Numbered from the stretch's first letter, positions 1 through 9,519 are shown. The stretch is DNA of 64,000 nucleotides from Altererythrobacter sp. B11 (GCF_003569745.1 NZ_AP018498.1:3635001-3699000); one strand, 5' to 3'. Notes: generated by a model from the letters alone, not told the origin. Numbers and translations: made by a program.

Positions 1-558
1 GCGCTGAATGTCGTCAATTACACGCTGCTCAGCTACATGCCCACCTATCTGCAGAACCGCCTCGGCCTCTCCACCGACGGGGCGCTGGTGGTGCCGATCC
101 TGGGCATGCTGTTCATGATGATCTTCGTGCCCTTCGCGGGTCGCCTGTCGGACAGGGTGGGCCGCAAGCCGCTGTGGTGGTTTTCGCTGATCGGGCTGTT
201 CGTGGCAGCGGTGCCGCTCTACCATCTCATGGCCTCCAGCTTCACCGGGGCGATCATTGGCTTCGCGCTGCTCGGCCTGCTGTACGTGCCGCAGCTCGCC
301 ACGATTTCCGCCACCTTCCCGGCCATGTTCCCCACCCATGTGCGGTTCGCCGGCTTCGCCATTTCCTACAACGTCGCCACTTCGCTGTTCGGCGGCACCG
401 CGCCGGCCTTCAACAGCTGGCTGATCGGGCGCACGGGCGACCAGATGATGCCGGCCTATGTGATGATGGCCGCCTGCGTGGTCGGCGCGATCGCCCTGCT
501 CCGCACGCCGGAGACGGCGGGCAAGTCCTTGCGCGGAACGATGGTGCCGGGGAAGTGA
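1..558 (+). CDS. MFS transporter, C-terminal part (5' end outside window)
   Basis: The reading frame is open from the first base, so only the last 185 codons are present. The fragment is strongly hydrophobic with about six membrane segments, which matches the second half of a 12-helix major facilitator. The cytoplasmic loop motif GRLSDRVGRKP is the usual MFS motif A between two helices. The stretch LLSYMPTYLQ and the late PETAGKSL resemble the metabolite:H+ symporter (ProP/ShiA-like) branch, which carries organic acids and osmolytes. The gene ends 18 bases before the convergent LysR gene. Its substrate cannot be told from the fragment; the neighbouring aryl-oxidation and sulfatase genes make an aromatic or organic acid reasonable (inference). 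Confidence 0.85.
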   Translation, partial: ALNVVNYTLLSYMPTYLQNRLGLSTDGALVVPILGMLFMMIFVPFAGRLSDRVGRKPLWWFSLIGLFVAAVPLYHLMASSFTGAIIGFALLGLLYVPQLATISATFPAMFPTHVRFAGFAISYNVATSLFGGTAPAFNSWLIGRTGDQMMPAYVMMAACVVGAIALLRTPETAGKSLRGTMVPGK

Positions 559-576
559 CCGGCCGCCTCCCCTTGC

Positions 577-1512
577 TCAGTCCGTCACGGTGTAGTCGCC
601 GCTCTCCAGCACGCTGGAAATCAGGAACTGCTCGACCGCATCGGCGTGCTCGCCCGAGGCGTCGTCCTTCCTGAAGAACACCAGCCGCCAGTCTTCGGTG
701 GGGTGCAACAGCACGATCGTATCCCGCAGGTCCGCCGGCACCAGCGGATCGCTGAAGGACGCGACACCCATGCCGTTTGCCAGCAGGGTGACCTGCACAT
801 CGAAAAAGGGGGAATGGCCGACAACCTGCCGTGGTTTGATCCCCGCCCCTGCCAGTGCGGCGAGCGACGCCTTCTCCAGCCGGCTGCCGGCCTTGGGCAG
901 GACGAAGGGGAGCCGGGATATCTCCGCCGCCGACAGCGGCAGCGCCTTCCCTTCGGCGAACTTCCGGTGGCCATAAACCCCGCCGCGCGTCACCGCGATG
1001 GAGCGGATATGCGCCGGCAGCGGCTCTGACACGCGGACATGGAACAGGCCGAAATCGAACCGGCCGCCCAGCACCTCCTGCACCGGATGCGAACCCGGCG
1101 GCTGCGCTTCGAATTCCATTTCCACATCGGGCATTCGGGCGAGGAATTCCCCCAGCCGCGGCCGCACGAAGCGTTGCAGCAGGGCTTCGCCGATACGGAT
1201 GCGATAGACCGGCGGCCGCGCGAGGGCGGACCGAAGGCGCCGATGCGAAGCCAGCCGGGCGGCTGCCTGCCGAAAGCCGGTCATGTCTTCCAGGAACGCC
1301 GTACCCGCTGGCGTGAGCTGGGCCCTGCGTCCGGGCCGCCGCAGCAGCAGCGCCACGCCCAGCTGCCGTTCCAGCGCCTTCACCTGCCCGCTGACGGAGG
1401 CCTGCGAAATGCGCAGATCTTCCGCGCTCTGCCGAAAGCTGCCCGTGGCGCAGACGCTCAGGAACACGTCGAGCTGGCGCAGCGTGAAAGGCAGGCTGGA
1501 CATTATCGTCAT
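577..1512 (-). CDS. LysR-family transcriptional regulator
   Basis: The N-terminus is a LysR winged helix-turn-helix: FTLRQLDVFLSVCATGSF, then AEDLRISQASVSGQVKALE. The remaining two thirds is a LysR-type effector domain. I chose the ATG at 1512 (311 aa) because an AAGG lies about six bases upstream; ATGs at 1542 and 1503 are also possible. The gene is divergent from the TonB receptor starting at 1620, the usual geometry for a LysR activator and its target, so control of the receptor-sulfatase pair is likely (inference). The effector is unknown. Confidence 0.9.
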   Translation of the reverse strand: MTIMSSLPFTLRQLDVFLSVCATGSFRQSAEDLRISQASVSGQVKALERQLGVALLLRRPGRRAQLTPAGTAFLEDMTGFRQAAARLASHRRLRSALARPPVYRIRIGEALLQRFVRPRLGEFLARMPDVEMEFEAQPPGSHPVQEVLGGRFDFGLFHVRVSEPLPAHIRSIAVTRGGVYGHRKFAEGKALPLSAAEISRLPFVLPKAGSRLEKASLAALAGAGIKPRQVVGHSPFFDVQVTLLANGMGVASFSDPLVPADLRDTIVLLHPTEDWRLVFFRKDDASGEHADAVEQFLISSVLESGDYTVTD

Positions 1513-1619
1513 CGGGCCTTGCGATAGCTTGCCGATTATCACCTGTCATCATTTCGCGGTGCCTTGCCGCGCCTTCGGCCTTCACCCACCCTGCCCGCAC
1601 AAAAGAAAAGGGGAGAGTG

Positions 1620-4600
1620 ATGAGGATATTCGAGGAGGCCCGGATTCCGGGCACGTTCCGCTGTGGGCTGGCGGCAGGTGCCAGCGCCCTGGCGCTCTGC
1701 ATCGGCGCCCATCCGGCGGCCGCACAGGACCAGACCGACACCGATGAAGCCGCGGAACCCGCCAGCCCTGCCGCGCCCATCGTGGTCACCGGCTCTCGCC
1801 TGCGCAGCGACGGATCGCAGGCCCCCGTGCCCGTCACCGTGGTGAGCGACGAAACGCTGGAGGCGATGGGCACCAGCGGGCTGGTGGAGGCGGTGGGCTC
1901 GCTGCCCCAGTTCCTCGGCAACCAGTCGGTATCTGCGGTGCAGGTTTCGGGCGTGGGGGGAACCGGCTGGTTCGCGCGCGGCGGGTACGGCAATCTGGAC
2001 CTGCGGGGCCTCGGCATCAACCGCACGCTGACGCTGCTCAACGGACACCGGGTGGTGTCCTCCAGCGCCTTCGGCGGGGTGGACATCAACACCTTCCCCG
2101 AAGCCGCGATCCGCAGCGTGGAAACCGTCACCGGCGGCGCCTCCGCCGCCTATGGCTCCGACGCGGTGGCGGGCGTGGTGAACTTCATCCTCGATCGCGA
2201 TTTCTCGGGCCTCGAACTGTCGGCGCAGGCCGGCATGACGGAACGCGGCGACAACCAGAGCTACGAGATTTCCGGCATCTTCGGCACGAATATCGGCGAC
2301 CGCGGCCATGTGATCGTATCCGGCGAGTTCTCGGATCAGGATGGCGTCCACAATTTCCGCGGGCGGGACTGGTATCGCGCCTGGGGTGTGGTGAACGGCA
2401 CCCCCTACCCCAATGTGGTGTCCGCCAATTCGACGTGGGACGGCGTGATCTTTGCCCCCGGCACGCCGCTGCAGGGCATGCAGTTCCTGCCCGATGGCAG
2501 CGGCGTGGTGCCCTTCGTGCGCAGCGGCATCACCAATGCCCTGCCCACCGGCGCTCCGCCCGCAGCCCATTCGATCACCAATGGCGGCAGCGGGGATTAC
2601 CTCGGCACCAATCCCTACACGATCTTCCCCGATGCCAAGCGCAACAGCATCTATGCCTATGCCGATTACGAGCTGACCGACAATCTGCTGTTCTACGCCC
2701 AGTTCATGCGCGGCCAGAACAAGACCTTCCGCTACAACGATCCGACATCCTCGTTCAACGGCACGCCCACCACGGCGACCATCTTCGCCAGCAACGCCTT
2801 CCTGCCGCAAAGCGTGCGCGATGTGATGGCTGCGAACAACATCCAGTCCTTCACCCTGCGCCGCATGGGCCATCCGGACGATCTCGCGCTCTCCAACACG
2901 CTGCGCGACGACAGCGTGATGACGAGCTTCGCCGGCGGGCTGACGCTTGATATCGCCACCGGCGGGCTGTTCGACGGGTGGCAGGCGGACGTCTATTACC
3001 AATACGGCAAGAACAAGCGGAAGGCCTATCAGGATGGCCTGCGGGTCGATCGCGTGTTCGCCGCGCTGGATGCGGTGGACGAAGGCACGGAAACCACCGG
3101 CACGGCCAATGGCAACATCGTCTGCCGGGTGACGCTCTACAGCGATGCCTTCCCGGGATGCCAGCCGCTCAACCTGTTCGGTCGCGGCAATGCCAGCGCG
3201 GCGGCGGTGGACTACGTCACCGGTTATGAGCCCGGCGTTACCATCACTGCCCCGATCTTCTACGCCGATACCGGCTATGCGCGCGGCGACACGCAGACCT
3301 TCACGACCGGCACGGAAAAACTCAACCGCACGAAGATCGACCAGCATGTGGTGGAACTCGATTTCAGCGGCGATCTGGCGGAAGGCTGGGCCGGCACGAT
3401 CTCCACGGCCTTCGGCGGTTCCTTCCGGCGCGAGTCCATCCTGCAGCTGGTGGAGGACGCATCCAACCCCTCCTCCGACCACACCAACGGCCATCCTGTC
3501 GCCTGCAATGGCGAGATCCCCGGCCTCCGCGGCGTCAGCACGGCGGACTGCGTGAACACGGTGGGCCTGCAATATTCCAAGGTTTCCAACATCATCGGCT
3601 CCATCGACGTCTACGAAGCCTATGGCGAGGCGCTGGTGCCGCTGCTGGATGGCGCGGGGCCGATCGACGGGGCCAATCTGCATGTCGCGGGCCGCTGGGC
3701 CAATTACACCGGGTCCGGCACGGTCTGGGCCTACAAGGCCGGGCTGGATGTCGACCTGTTCGATTTCCTCAAGCTGCGCGGCACCTATTCGCGCGACGTG
3801 CGCGCGGCCAATCTGTCCGAGCGGTTCGACAAGACCGGCGGCGCGGCCGTGCTCGACGATCCGCGCATTCCGGGGCAGGACGCGATCAACGTCACCATCT
3901 TTTCCGGCGGCAATCCTGAGGTCGATCCGGAAAAGGCCGATACCTGGACGGCGGGCGCGGTGATCCGGCCGGCCGCGCTGCCCGGCTTCTCGCTCTCGGC
4001 CGACTACTACGACATCAAGGTCAGCGATGCGATCGGCCAGCTCGGTTCGCAGAACGTGCTCAACGGCTGCCTGATCGACAATGTGCCGGAACTCTGCGCG
4101 CTGGTGACGCTCGATAATGATGTGCCGGTGCTGGTGGGCGACGTGTTCATCAATGTGAACAAGAACCGCACGCGCGGCCTGGATGTAGAGGCGAACTATG
4201 CCGCCCCCGTTCGCCTGTTCGGCGGGGAGGAGGATGTCTCCGCCCGCGTCTTCGCCAGCTGGCTGTTCGAAGCCTCGCGCACGCTCAGCACCGGCGCCTA
4301 TATCGACCGGGCCGGCCAGACGGGCATCCAGCAGGTGGACGGCATCCCCTATGCCCTGCCCGATTTCCGCGCCACCGGCTCGCTCACCTATCGGCAGGGG
4401 CCGGTCAGGACCTTCCTGCAAGGCCGCTACATCGCGTCCGGAACGCAGGAGAACGGGCTGGCCGACACGGCGCTGAACCATGTGGACAGCGCCTTCTACC
4501 TCGATGCCCGTGTCACCTATGAAATGGAGCTGGGCTCCCGCGCGGCGACGGAGCTGTTCGTCGCGATCACCAACCTCACCGATCAGGATCCGCCGATCAC

Positions 4601-4703
4601 CCCCTATTACAGCGTCTTCGGCGGCCATTCCTTCCAGACCAACAGCACGCTGTTCGATCTTCTCGGCCGCCGCTTTACCATCGGCGTAAAACTGAAGATG
4701 TGA
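1620..4703 (+). CDS. TonB-dependent outer-membrane receptor
   Basis: Residues 1 to about 36 form a signal peptide ending in PAAAQ. The motif IVVTGSRLR marks the TonB-box/plug start, and the plug follows with the typical LRGLGINRTLTLLNGHRVV and GGASAAYGSDAVAGVVNF. The rest, to about 1,027 residues, is a beta-barrel that ends FTIGVKLKM rather than in the usual terminal aromatic. The size fits the large catabolic receptors of sphingomonads, which import oligosaccharides and aromatic conjugates using TonB/ExbB energy. The ATG at 1620 sits just behind a GGGGAG; a GTG at 1617 is in frame. The sulfatase starts 49 bases downstream in the same direction, so the pair is probably cotranscribed. Imported substrate: possibly a sulfate ester (inference). 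Confidence 0.95.
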   Translation: MRIFEEARIPGTFRCGLAAGASALALCIGAHPAAAQDQTDTDEAAEPASPAAPIVVTGSRLRSDGSQAPVPVTVVSDETLEAMGTSGLVEAVGSLPQFLGNQSVSAVQVSGVGGTGWFARGGYGNLDLRGLGINRTLTLLNGHRVVSSSAFGGVDINTFPEAAIRSVETVTGGASAAYGSDAVAGVVNFILDRDFSGLELSAQAGMTERGDNQSYEISGIFGTNIGDRGHVIVSGEFSDQDGVHNFRGRDWYRAWGVVNGTPYPNVVSANSTWDGVIFAPGTPLQGMQFLPDGSGVVPFVRSGITNALPTGAPPAAHSITNGGSGDYLGTNPYTIFPDAKRNSIYAYADYELTDNLLFYAQFMRGQNKTFRYNDPTSSFNGTPTTATIFASNAFLPQSVRDVMAANNIQSFTLRRMGHPDDLALSNTLRDDSVMTSFAGGLTLDIATGGLFDGWQADVYYQYGKNKRKAYQDGLRVDRVFAALDAVDEGTETTGTANGNIVCRVTLYSDAFPGCQPLNLFGRGNASAAAVDYVTGYEPGVTITAPIFYADTGYARGDTQTFTTGTEKLNRTKIDQHVVELDFSGDLAEGWAGTISTAFGGSFRRESILQLVEDASNPSSDHTNGHPVACNGEIPGLRGVSTADCVNTVGLQYSKVSNIIGSIDVYEAYGEALVPLLDGAGPIDGANLHVAGRWANYTGSGTVWAYKAGLDVDLFDFLKLRGTYSRDVRAANLSERFDKTGGAAVLDDPRIPGQDAINVTIFSGGNPEVDPEKADTWTAGAVIRPAALPGFSLSADYYDIKVSDAIGQLGSQNVLNGCLIDNVPELCALVTLDNDVPVLVGDVFINVNKNRTRGLDVEANYAAPVRLFGGEEDVSARVFASWLFEASRTLSTGAYIDRAGQTGIQQVDGIPYALPDFRATGSLTYRQGPVRTFLQGRYIASGTQENGLADTALNHVDSAFYLDARVTYEMELGSRAATELFVAITNLTDQDPPITPYYSVFGGHSFQTNSTLFDLLGRRFTIGVKLKM

Positions 4704-4752
4704 CCGGCACCGGAACGCCGATCGACCCCTACCCACACCGGAGGAATCCGCA

Positions 4753-6183
4753 TTGACCGAAAGAAGCATAGCAAGCCGTATCACCCGCCGCGCCGCCATG
4801 GCCGGGGCACTGGGCACGGCGGCGCTCGCCGTCACCGTTCCCGGCCTGGCGCGAACGCCGCGGCGCAGGCCGAACTTCCTGTTCATCATGGCCGACGATC
4901 TCGGCTATGCAGACCTCTCCTGCTACGGCCGCCGCGAATACCAGACTCCGGTGCTGGACGGACTGGCCGCGCAGGGGATGAAGTTCACCCACGGCTATGC
5001 CAATTCGGCGGTGTGTTCGGCCACGCGCGTGGGGCTGATCACCGGCCGCTATCAATATCGCACGCCGGCCGGGCTGGAAGAGCCGTTGCAGAACCCCGAT
5101 CTGGGGCTCGATCCGGCGCATCCCACCCTCCCCTCGCTGCTGCGCCAGCAGGGCTACCACTCGGCGCTGGTGGGCAAGTGGCACATGGGCGGCCTGCCCC
5201 GCTTCGGCCCGCTGCAAAGCGGCTATGACGAGTTCTGGGGCAATCGTGGCGGCGGGGTGGATTATTTCACTCACGCCATCGGCGGCAAGCCGGACCTGTG
5301 GGATGGCGACGTGCCGGTGGAGGAGCTCGGCTATTACACCGATCTGCTCGCCGACCGCTCGCTCGAATATCTCGATGCCCGCGCGAAGGAGCCTGGGAAG
5401 CCCTGGCTGCTCTCGCTCCATTTCACCGCGGCCCACTGGCCCTGGGAAACCAACGATGCCGCCGGGCGGGCGGAAAGCGCACGGCTGGCGCAGAAGCCCC
5501 CCGGCCCCGATCTCGCCATTGCCGATTACGATGGCGGGACGATGGAAACCTATGCCGGCATGGTCACCAGCCTCGATACCAATGTCGGCCGGGTGCTGGC
5601 GCGGCTGCGCGAGCTGGGGATGGAACAGGATACGGTGGTGATCTTCACCAGCGACAACGGAGGGGAACGCTTTTCCGACAACTGGCCCTTCACCGGCATC
5701 AAGACGGAACTGCTGGAAGGCGGCATCCGCGTGCCGCTGATCGTGCGCTGGCCGGGCGTGACGCCGGCGGGCGGCGAAAGCACGGTGCCCGCCATGTCGA
5801 TGGATTTCCTGCCGACCTTCCTTGCCGCCGCCGGCGGCGCGCCCGATCCCCGCTATCCCACCGACGGGGTGGACCTGCGCCCGGCCATGGCCGGATCATC
5901 CATGGGCGAGCGGACGCTGTTCTGGCGTTTCTGGAACAAGGACCAGAAGGCGGCGCGGCGCGGCCGCTACAAATACCTGAAGATGGGGCCGGAGGAATTC
6001 CTGTTCGACGTGGTGGCCGACCCGCTGGAGCGCGGCAATCTGAAGGACCGGATGCCCGAACTGTTTGCCGAGCTGAAGGCTGCCCATGCTTCGTGGAATA
6101 GTGACATGCTGATCGACCCGAACGCCCGCAGCTATGGCTTCGAGCCGTGGATGCTGGCCGATCATTTCAAGCCGGAGAGCTGA
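4753..6183 (+). CDS. Type I sulfatase, Tat-type exported arylsulfatase
   Basis: Hydrolyses sulfate esters; sulfatase and alkaline phosphatase fold. The TTG start at 4753 is supported by GGAGGA seven bases upstream. The N-terminus has twin arginines (12-13) before a hydrophobic stretch, suggesting Tat export to the periplasm. Metal-binding aspartates are in MADDLGY (48-49). The maturation signature is C88-S-A-T-R, the CxAxR form of CxPxR, where Cys88 becomes formylglycine. GKWHMGG and FTSDNGG supply further active-site residues. No formylglycine-generating enzyme lies next to it; the only one seen in the window is at 40142. The 476 aa length is normal. The neighbouring phenol-oxidising operon suggests an aryl sulfate as substrate, but this is inference. 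Confidence 0.93.
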   Translation: MTERSIASRITRRAAMAGALGTAALAVTVPGLARTPRRRPNFLFIMADDLGYADLSCYGRREYQTPVLDGLAAQGMKFTHGYANSAVCSATRVGLITGRYQYRTPAGLEEPLQNPDLGLDPAHPTLPSLLRQQGYHSALVGKWHMGGLPRFGPLQSGYDEFWGNRGGGVDYFTHAIGGKPDLWDGDVPVEELGYYTDLLADRSLEYLDARAKEPGKPWLLSLHFTAAHWPWETNDAAGRAESARLAQKPPGPDLAIADYDGGTMETYAGMVTSLDTNVGRVLARLRELGMEQDTVVIFTSDNGGERFSDNWPFTGIKTELLEGGIRVPLIVRWPGVTPAGGESTVPAMSMDFLPTFLAAAGGAPDPRYPTDGVDLRPAMAGSSMGERTLFWRFWNKDQKAARRGRYKYLKMGPEEFLFDVVADPLERGNLKDRMPELFAELKAAHASWNSDMLIDPNARSYGFEPWMLADHFKPES

Positions 6184-6210
6184 CCCGGCGCAGGATCGAA
6201 CCGGCGGGCC

Positions 6211-6248
6211 GGCCTAGTGCGCGGTCTGGCCTAATGCGCGGTCTGGCC
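6211..6248. repeat. 17-bp tandem duplication across the SDR stop codon
   Basis: Two copies of a 17-base unit (GGCCTARTGCGCGGTCT) lie head to tail at 6211-6227 and 6228-6244, followed by GGCC of a third. They differ at one base. On the minus strand the second copy encodes the C-terminal end and stop of the dehydrogenase, and the first copy repeats that tail just after the stop. It looks like a slippage duplication and no function is evident. Confidence 0.7.
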
Positions 6249-6995
6249 GCCGTCGATCGTCCACACCGCGCCGTTCACGAAGCTGGCGGCGTCGGAACAG
6301 AGATGCAGCACCGTGCCGGCGATCTCCTCCGGCTCCGCGCAGCGGCCCGAGATGTTGTGCTGGAAGAACATCTCGGTGAACTCCCCACTCTCCGCCCAGT
6401 GGCGCGTCATCGAGGTGACGACGAAGCCGGGGGCGATGGCGTTCACGCGGATGTTCTTCTGCGCATATTCCACCGCCGCCGCCTTGGTCAGCCCGGCCAC
6501 CGCGTGCTTCATCGCGCAATAGGCCGCCATGTTCGGATCGGCGATCAGCGCGCCCACGCTGGCGGTGTTGACGATGGCCCCGCCGCCGATCTCCAGGAAA
6601 TGGCGGATTTCCGCCTGCAGCGCATACCACACGCCCTTGAAATCCACCGCGATGGCCAGATCCAGCTCGTCATCCGGCACTTCATGGATGGGCCGCTGCG
6701 GGGGCAGGACACCGGCATTGTTGAAGGCGCAATGCATCCCGCCGAAACGCTGCAGCGTGCGGGCCACCAGCGCGCGCACCGCCTGCCCGTCGGTCACATC
6801 CGTAAGGGTAAAGTCCGCCTCCCCGCCGGCCTGGCGGATGATGGCGACGGTTTCCTCCGCCCGTTCGTCAATATCGCCGATCATCACCTTCGCCCCTGCC
6901 GCGGCGAAGGCCTTGGAGGTTTCGCGGCCGATACCCGTGGCGCCGCCGGTGACGAGCGCGATCTTCCCTTCGAAGCGACTGTCTATTCCTGCCAT
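6231..6995 (-). CDS. SDR-family NAD(P)-dependent oxidoreductase
   Basis: Classical short-chain dehydrogenase of 254 aa. The nucleotide-binding motif TGGATGIG is at 16-23, NNAG at 92-95, the catalytic serine at about 146 (NTASVG) and the YxxxK pair at Tyr159/Lys163. DIDE at the end of the second strand suggests NAD preference. It has no signal peptide and is cytoplasmic. It is last in a leftward operon and overlaps the upstream hydrolase gene by 13 bases. A role in oxidising an alcohol produced upstream by the flavocytochrome is plausible, but SDR substrates cannot be predicted from sequence alone. Confidence 0.92.
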   Translation of the reverse strand: MAGIDSRFEGKIALVTGGATGIGRETSKAFAAAGAKVMIGDIDERAEETVAIIRQAGGEADFTLTDVTDGQAVRALVARTLQRFGGMHCAFNNAGVLPPQRPIHEVPDDELDLAIAVDFKGVWYALQAEIRHFLEIGGGAIVNTASVGALIADPNMAAYCAMKHAVAGLTKAAAVEYAQKNIRVNAIAPGFVVTSMTRHWAESGEFTEMFFQHNISGRCAEPEEIAGTVLHLCSDAASFVNGAVWTIDGGQTAH

Positions 6996-7891
6996 TTCGG
7001 TTCCTCTCCGGTCGCCACTTTGGACGATGTGCCCAGGATGAAATCGCCGAGCGCGTCGATCGTATCGGGAAATTCAGCCTGCACCAGAGTGCGCAGTTCC
7101 TCCGAGGATTTCGCCTGCCGCGCCAGCGCCTGCCACCGTTCAAGATAGTGGCGGCTGAAGGCAATGCCGTCCGGCGTATCGGTCATCCCGGGGGCCGAAT
7201 GGCCGGCCACCACCATCCGCGGCTGGCGCGCCGCCAACCGATCGAGCGCAGCGGCCCAGGCCTGCACCTGCGCCGGGTCATGCTCCCCCAGCCACAGATG
7301 CATGTGGTTGAACACCAGATCACCCGCGAACAACGCGCGGATGGAGGGCGCCCACAGCGCCGTGGCATTGTGATGATCGCCCTGCATCGGGCCGATCACT
7401 TTCAGCTCCTGCCCTTCCAGCAGGATCGTATCGCCTTCCAGCGGCTGCGGCGCGCTGGGATGCAGCGGCGCATTGGCGCCCAGCATCGGGCTCCACCGCT
7501 TCACCTTGAACGGCAGGGAGCGCCAGATGTCCGCCACCACCGCCGGATGCGCCACGATCTTCGCATCGGGGAAGGCATCTTGGATCACCTCCATCGCGAA
7601 GAAGTGATCGGGATGGTCATGCGTCACGAACACATGGGTCAGGCGCTTGCCGCTATCCAGCACCATCGCCACCGCGCGATGCGCATCGGCGCGGGTGAAG
7701 GGGGCATCCACCAGCACGGCGTCATGCTCCCCCTCGATCAGCGCGACATTGACGTTGAGCGATCCGGGCGAGGTGCGCAGCACTTCCACCTTGAGCGGCG
7801 GTTGATCTTGCCCCTGGGCCGCCTGCGCCCCCGCGGGGGAGGAGAAAACGAGAGCGCAGGCGGAGGCGAGCGCGGGGATCAGCTTCATCAT
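6983..7891 (-). CDS. Exported metallo-beta-lactamase-fold hydrolase
   Basis: A 302-aa protein with an N-terminal signal peptide (MMKLIPALASACALVFSSPAGAQA), so probably periplasmic. The zinc motif HxHxDH is present as THDHPDHF, with further metal ligands in GDHHNA, FAGDLVF and AGHSAPG. This is the general MBL hydrolase set (lactonase, glyoxalase or sulfatase types); the family does not fix the substrate. The start at 7891 overlaps the stop of the flavoprotein gene in the arrangement ATGA, which argues for translational coupling. Its place between a phenol-oxidising flavocytochrome and a dehydrogenase suggests hydrolysis of an ester or lactone intermediate (inference). Confidence 0.9.
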   Translation of the reverse strand: MMKLIPALASACALVFSSPAGAQAAQGQDQPPLKVEVLRTSPGSLNVNVALIEGEHDAVLVDAPFTRADAHRAVAMVLDSGKRLTHVFVTHDHPDHFFAMEVIQDAFPDAKIVAHPAVVADIWRSLPFKVKRWSPMLGANAPLHPSAPQPLEGDTILLEGQELKVIGPMQGDHHNATALWAPSIRALFAGDLVFNHMHLWLGEHDPAQVQAWAAALDRLAARQPRMVVAGHSAPGMTDTPDGIAFSRHYLERWQALARQAKSSEELRTLVQAEFPDTIDALGDFILGTSSKVATGEEPKWQE

Positions 7892-9519
7892 GCTATTCCC
7901 TGCTTGCCGGGTGCGATGATGTGGTTGGGATCGAGCGCCTGCTTGATCCGCGCATTCACATCGCGATTGGTCTGGCCATATTGCTGGGCCACGAGATCCA
8001 TGGTGGAGACGCTGGAGCGATAGGCCGCCCAGCCGCGCGCGCCGAATTCGCGGATCATCTCGTCCATGCATTTTTCCGCATTGGCCGATGATGTCTCGTC
8101 CCCCTTGTCGAACATCAGGAAGATGATGTGGTGCAGTTCGCGCCCGCCCACGGCATAGGCCGGGGCGTAATCGAAGCCCCATTTGTTCATGATCCGCGTG
8201 GCGAGTTCGGTCTGCCCGCGCGTCTCGCTGCCCTTGGCCGGGGCCACGGGGGCGAAGGCCACCGCGCCGCCGTTGCGGCCCCACCAGCGGACCAGCCCGA
8301 TCTCCTCCAGCGTCATGCCGCCGCGCATCAGCGTCTTGTGATGTTCGAACCACGGGTTGCCGTTCATCTCGGCATCCGTCAGCACTTCGGCGCCCGCGCC
8401 TTCGAAGGCCGCGCGCAGGATCGGCTCGGTCGCGGCAATGATCTCTTCCGTGCCGTAGAGCGCGAAATAGGTGTTCCACATGCCCAGGCCATTCCGCTTC
8501 GCTTCCGCCTTCAGCACATCGGCCGGGATCGGCTGTGCCTGCTGCCAGATGTCGCTGCGCCGCCTGAACATGGCGAGCTGATACAGCGCCCCCATGATCA
8601 GCACGCCGTTGGGGATCAGATTGTTCATGCGGAACGGGCGGATCACATCGGTGATCGCCGCCACATCCTCCACATTGGCGGAACGGGCGACGAAGGGCTT
8701 GTACACCGGCGGGCGCGGCATCAGCCACATGCCCAGCTTGGTGACCACGCCGAAATTGGACTGGGTGAACAGCCCGTCCAGATAGGGGCCATAGCCCCAT
8801 TTGAATGCCTGCCAGGTGTTGCCCTTCTCGATCGAGCCCATGCCCGTCTTCAGGATGGAGCCATCGGCCAGGCACACTTCCATGCCGCATTGCATGAAGA
8901 AGTGATCGCCATAGGGCGTGTAGCCCACGCCGCGTTCCAGCGTGTTGCCCACCATGGACACGATCGGCCCCACCGTCGGCACGTCGATCCAGAAGGGCAG
9001 GTCGTTCTCTTCGATATAGTCGTGGATCTGCTGATAGGTGACGCCCGGCTCCACCAGGATCGTGCCAAGTTCCGCATCGAAATCGAGGATGCGGTTCATC
9101 CGCTTGAGATCGAGGATCATCTGCCCGCTGCTGGCGGGCGTGGCCATGCCATAGCCCATGTTATGGCCGGTGGAGACGGGCCACATCGGCAGGCCATAGG
9201 TGTTGGCAATGCGCAGGATCGCCTGCACTTCCTCCACGCTCTTGGGCGCGACGGCGCCCGAGGGGATATGTTCGCCGCGCAGATCGGGAATGAAGCTCTT
9301 GCGATAGCTGACGGTGCTCGCCTCGTCGGCGAAGACCCATTCATCCCCCACCACGGCCTTCAGTTCGCGCACGGCATTGGCGAAGGCGGCGCGGTCCATG
9401 TCCTGCGGCATCATGCGCGCGCGGGCTAGCGGGCTCAGCGCGGCGGTGCCGATCACGGCCGAACCGGCGGCGCCGGCGCGCAGCATATCGCGCCGGGAGA
9501 ATGCGAAAGTCCCGCTCAT
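7888..9519 (-). CDS. FAD-dependent oxidoreductase of the p-cresol methylhydroxylase / vanillyl-alcohol oxidase family
   Basis: A 543-aa flavoprotein. The N-terminus carries a twin-arginine signal (FSRRDMLRAG, residues 7-16) for export with bound cofactor. The FAD-binding PP-loop region is seen in PMWPVSTGHNMGYG, and the C-terminus LDPNHIIAPGKQG is the typical ending of the VAO/PCMH group. These enzymes oxidise para-alkyl phenols or para-hydroxybenzylic alcohols through a quinone methide. The next gene upstream is a small c-type cytochrome, as in the flavocytochromes PchF/PchC and eugenol hydroxylase, so this is probably the flavin subunit of a periplasmic dehydrogenase rather than an oxygen-using oxidase. 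The start at 9519 overlaps the cytochrome stop (ATGA). I could not place the residue that would bind FAD covalently. Confidence 0.9.
   Translation of the reverse strand: MSGTFAFSRRDMLRAGAAGSAVIGTAALSPLARARMMPQDMDRAAFANAVRELKAVVGDEWVFADEASTVSYRKSFIPDLRGEHIPSGAVAPKSVEEVQAILRIANTYGLPMWPVSTGHNMGYGMATPASSGQMILDLKRMNRILDFDAELGTILVEPGVTYQQIHDYIEENDLPFWIDVPTVGPIVSMVGNTLERGVGYTPYGDHFFMQCGMEVCLADGSILKTGMGSIEKGNTWQAFKWGYGPYLDGLFTQSNFGVVTKLGMWLMPRPPVYKPFVARSANVEDVAAITDVIRPFRMNNLIPNGVLIMGALYQLAMFRRRSDIWQQAQPIPADVLKAEAKRNGLGMWNTYFALYGTEEIIAATEPILRAAFEGAGAEVLTDAEMNGNPWFEHHKTLMRGGMTLEEIGLVRWWGRNGGAVAFAPVAPAKGSETRGQTELATRIMNKWGFDYAPAYAVGGRELHHIIFLMFDKGDETSSANAEKCMDEMIREFGARGWAAYRSSVSTMDLVAQQYGQTNRDVNARIKQALDPNHIIAPGKQGIA

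Noticed and set aside
1539-4889. A 1,116-codon open frame antisense to the TonB receptor
   Set aside because: It lacks domains and hydrophobic organisation, is rich in Arg/Gly/His/Ala as expected for an antisense shadow in high-G+C DNA, and the opposite strand encodes a clear receptor.
8128-9429. A 433-codon frame antisense to the flavoprotein
   Set aside because: His/Gly/Arg-rich shadow without ribosome site; the minus-strand gene has clear family motifs and coupled neighbours.
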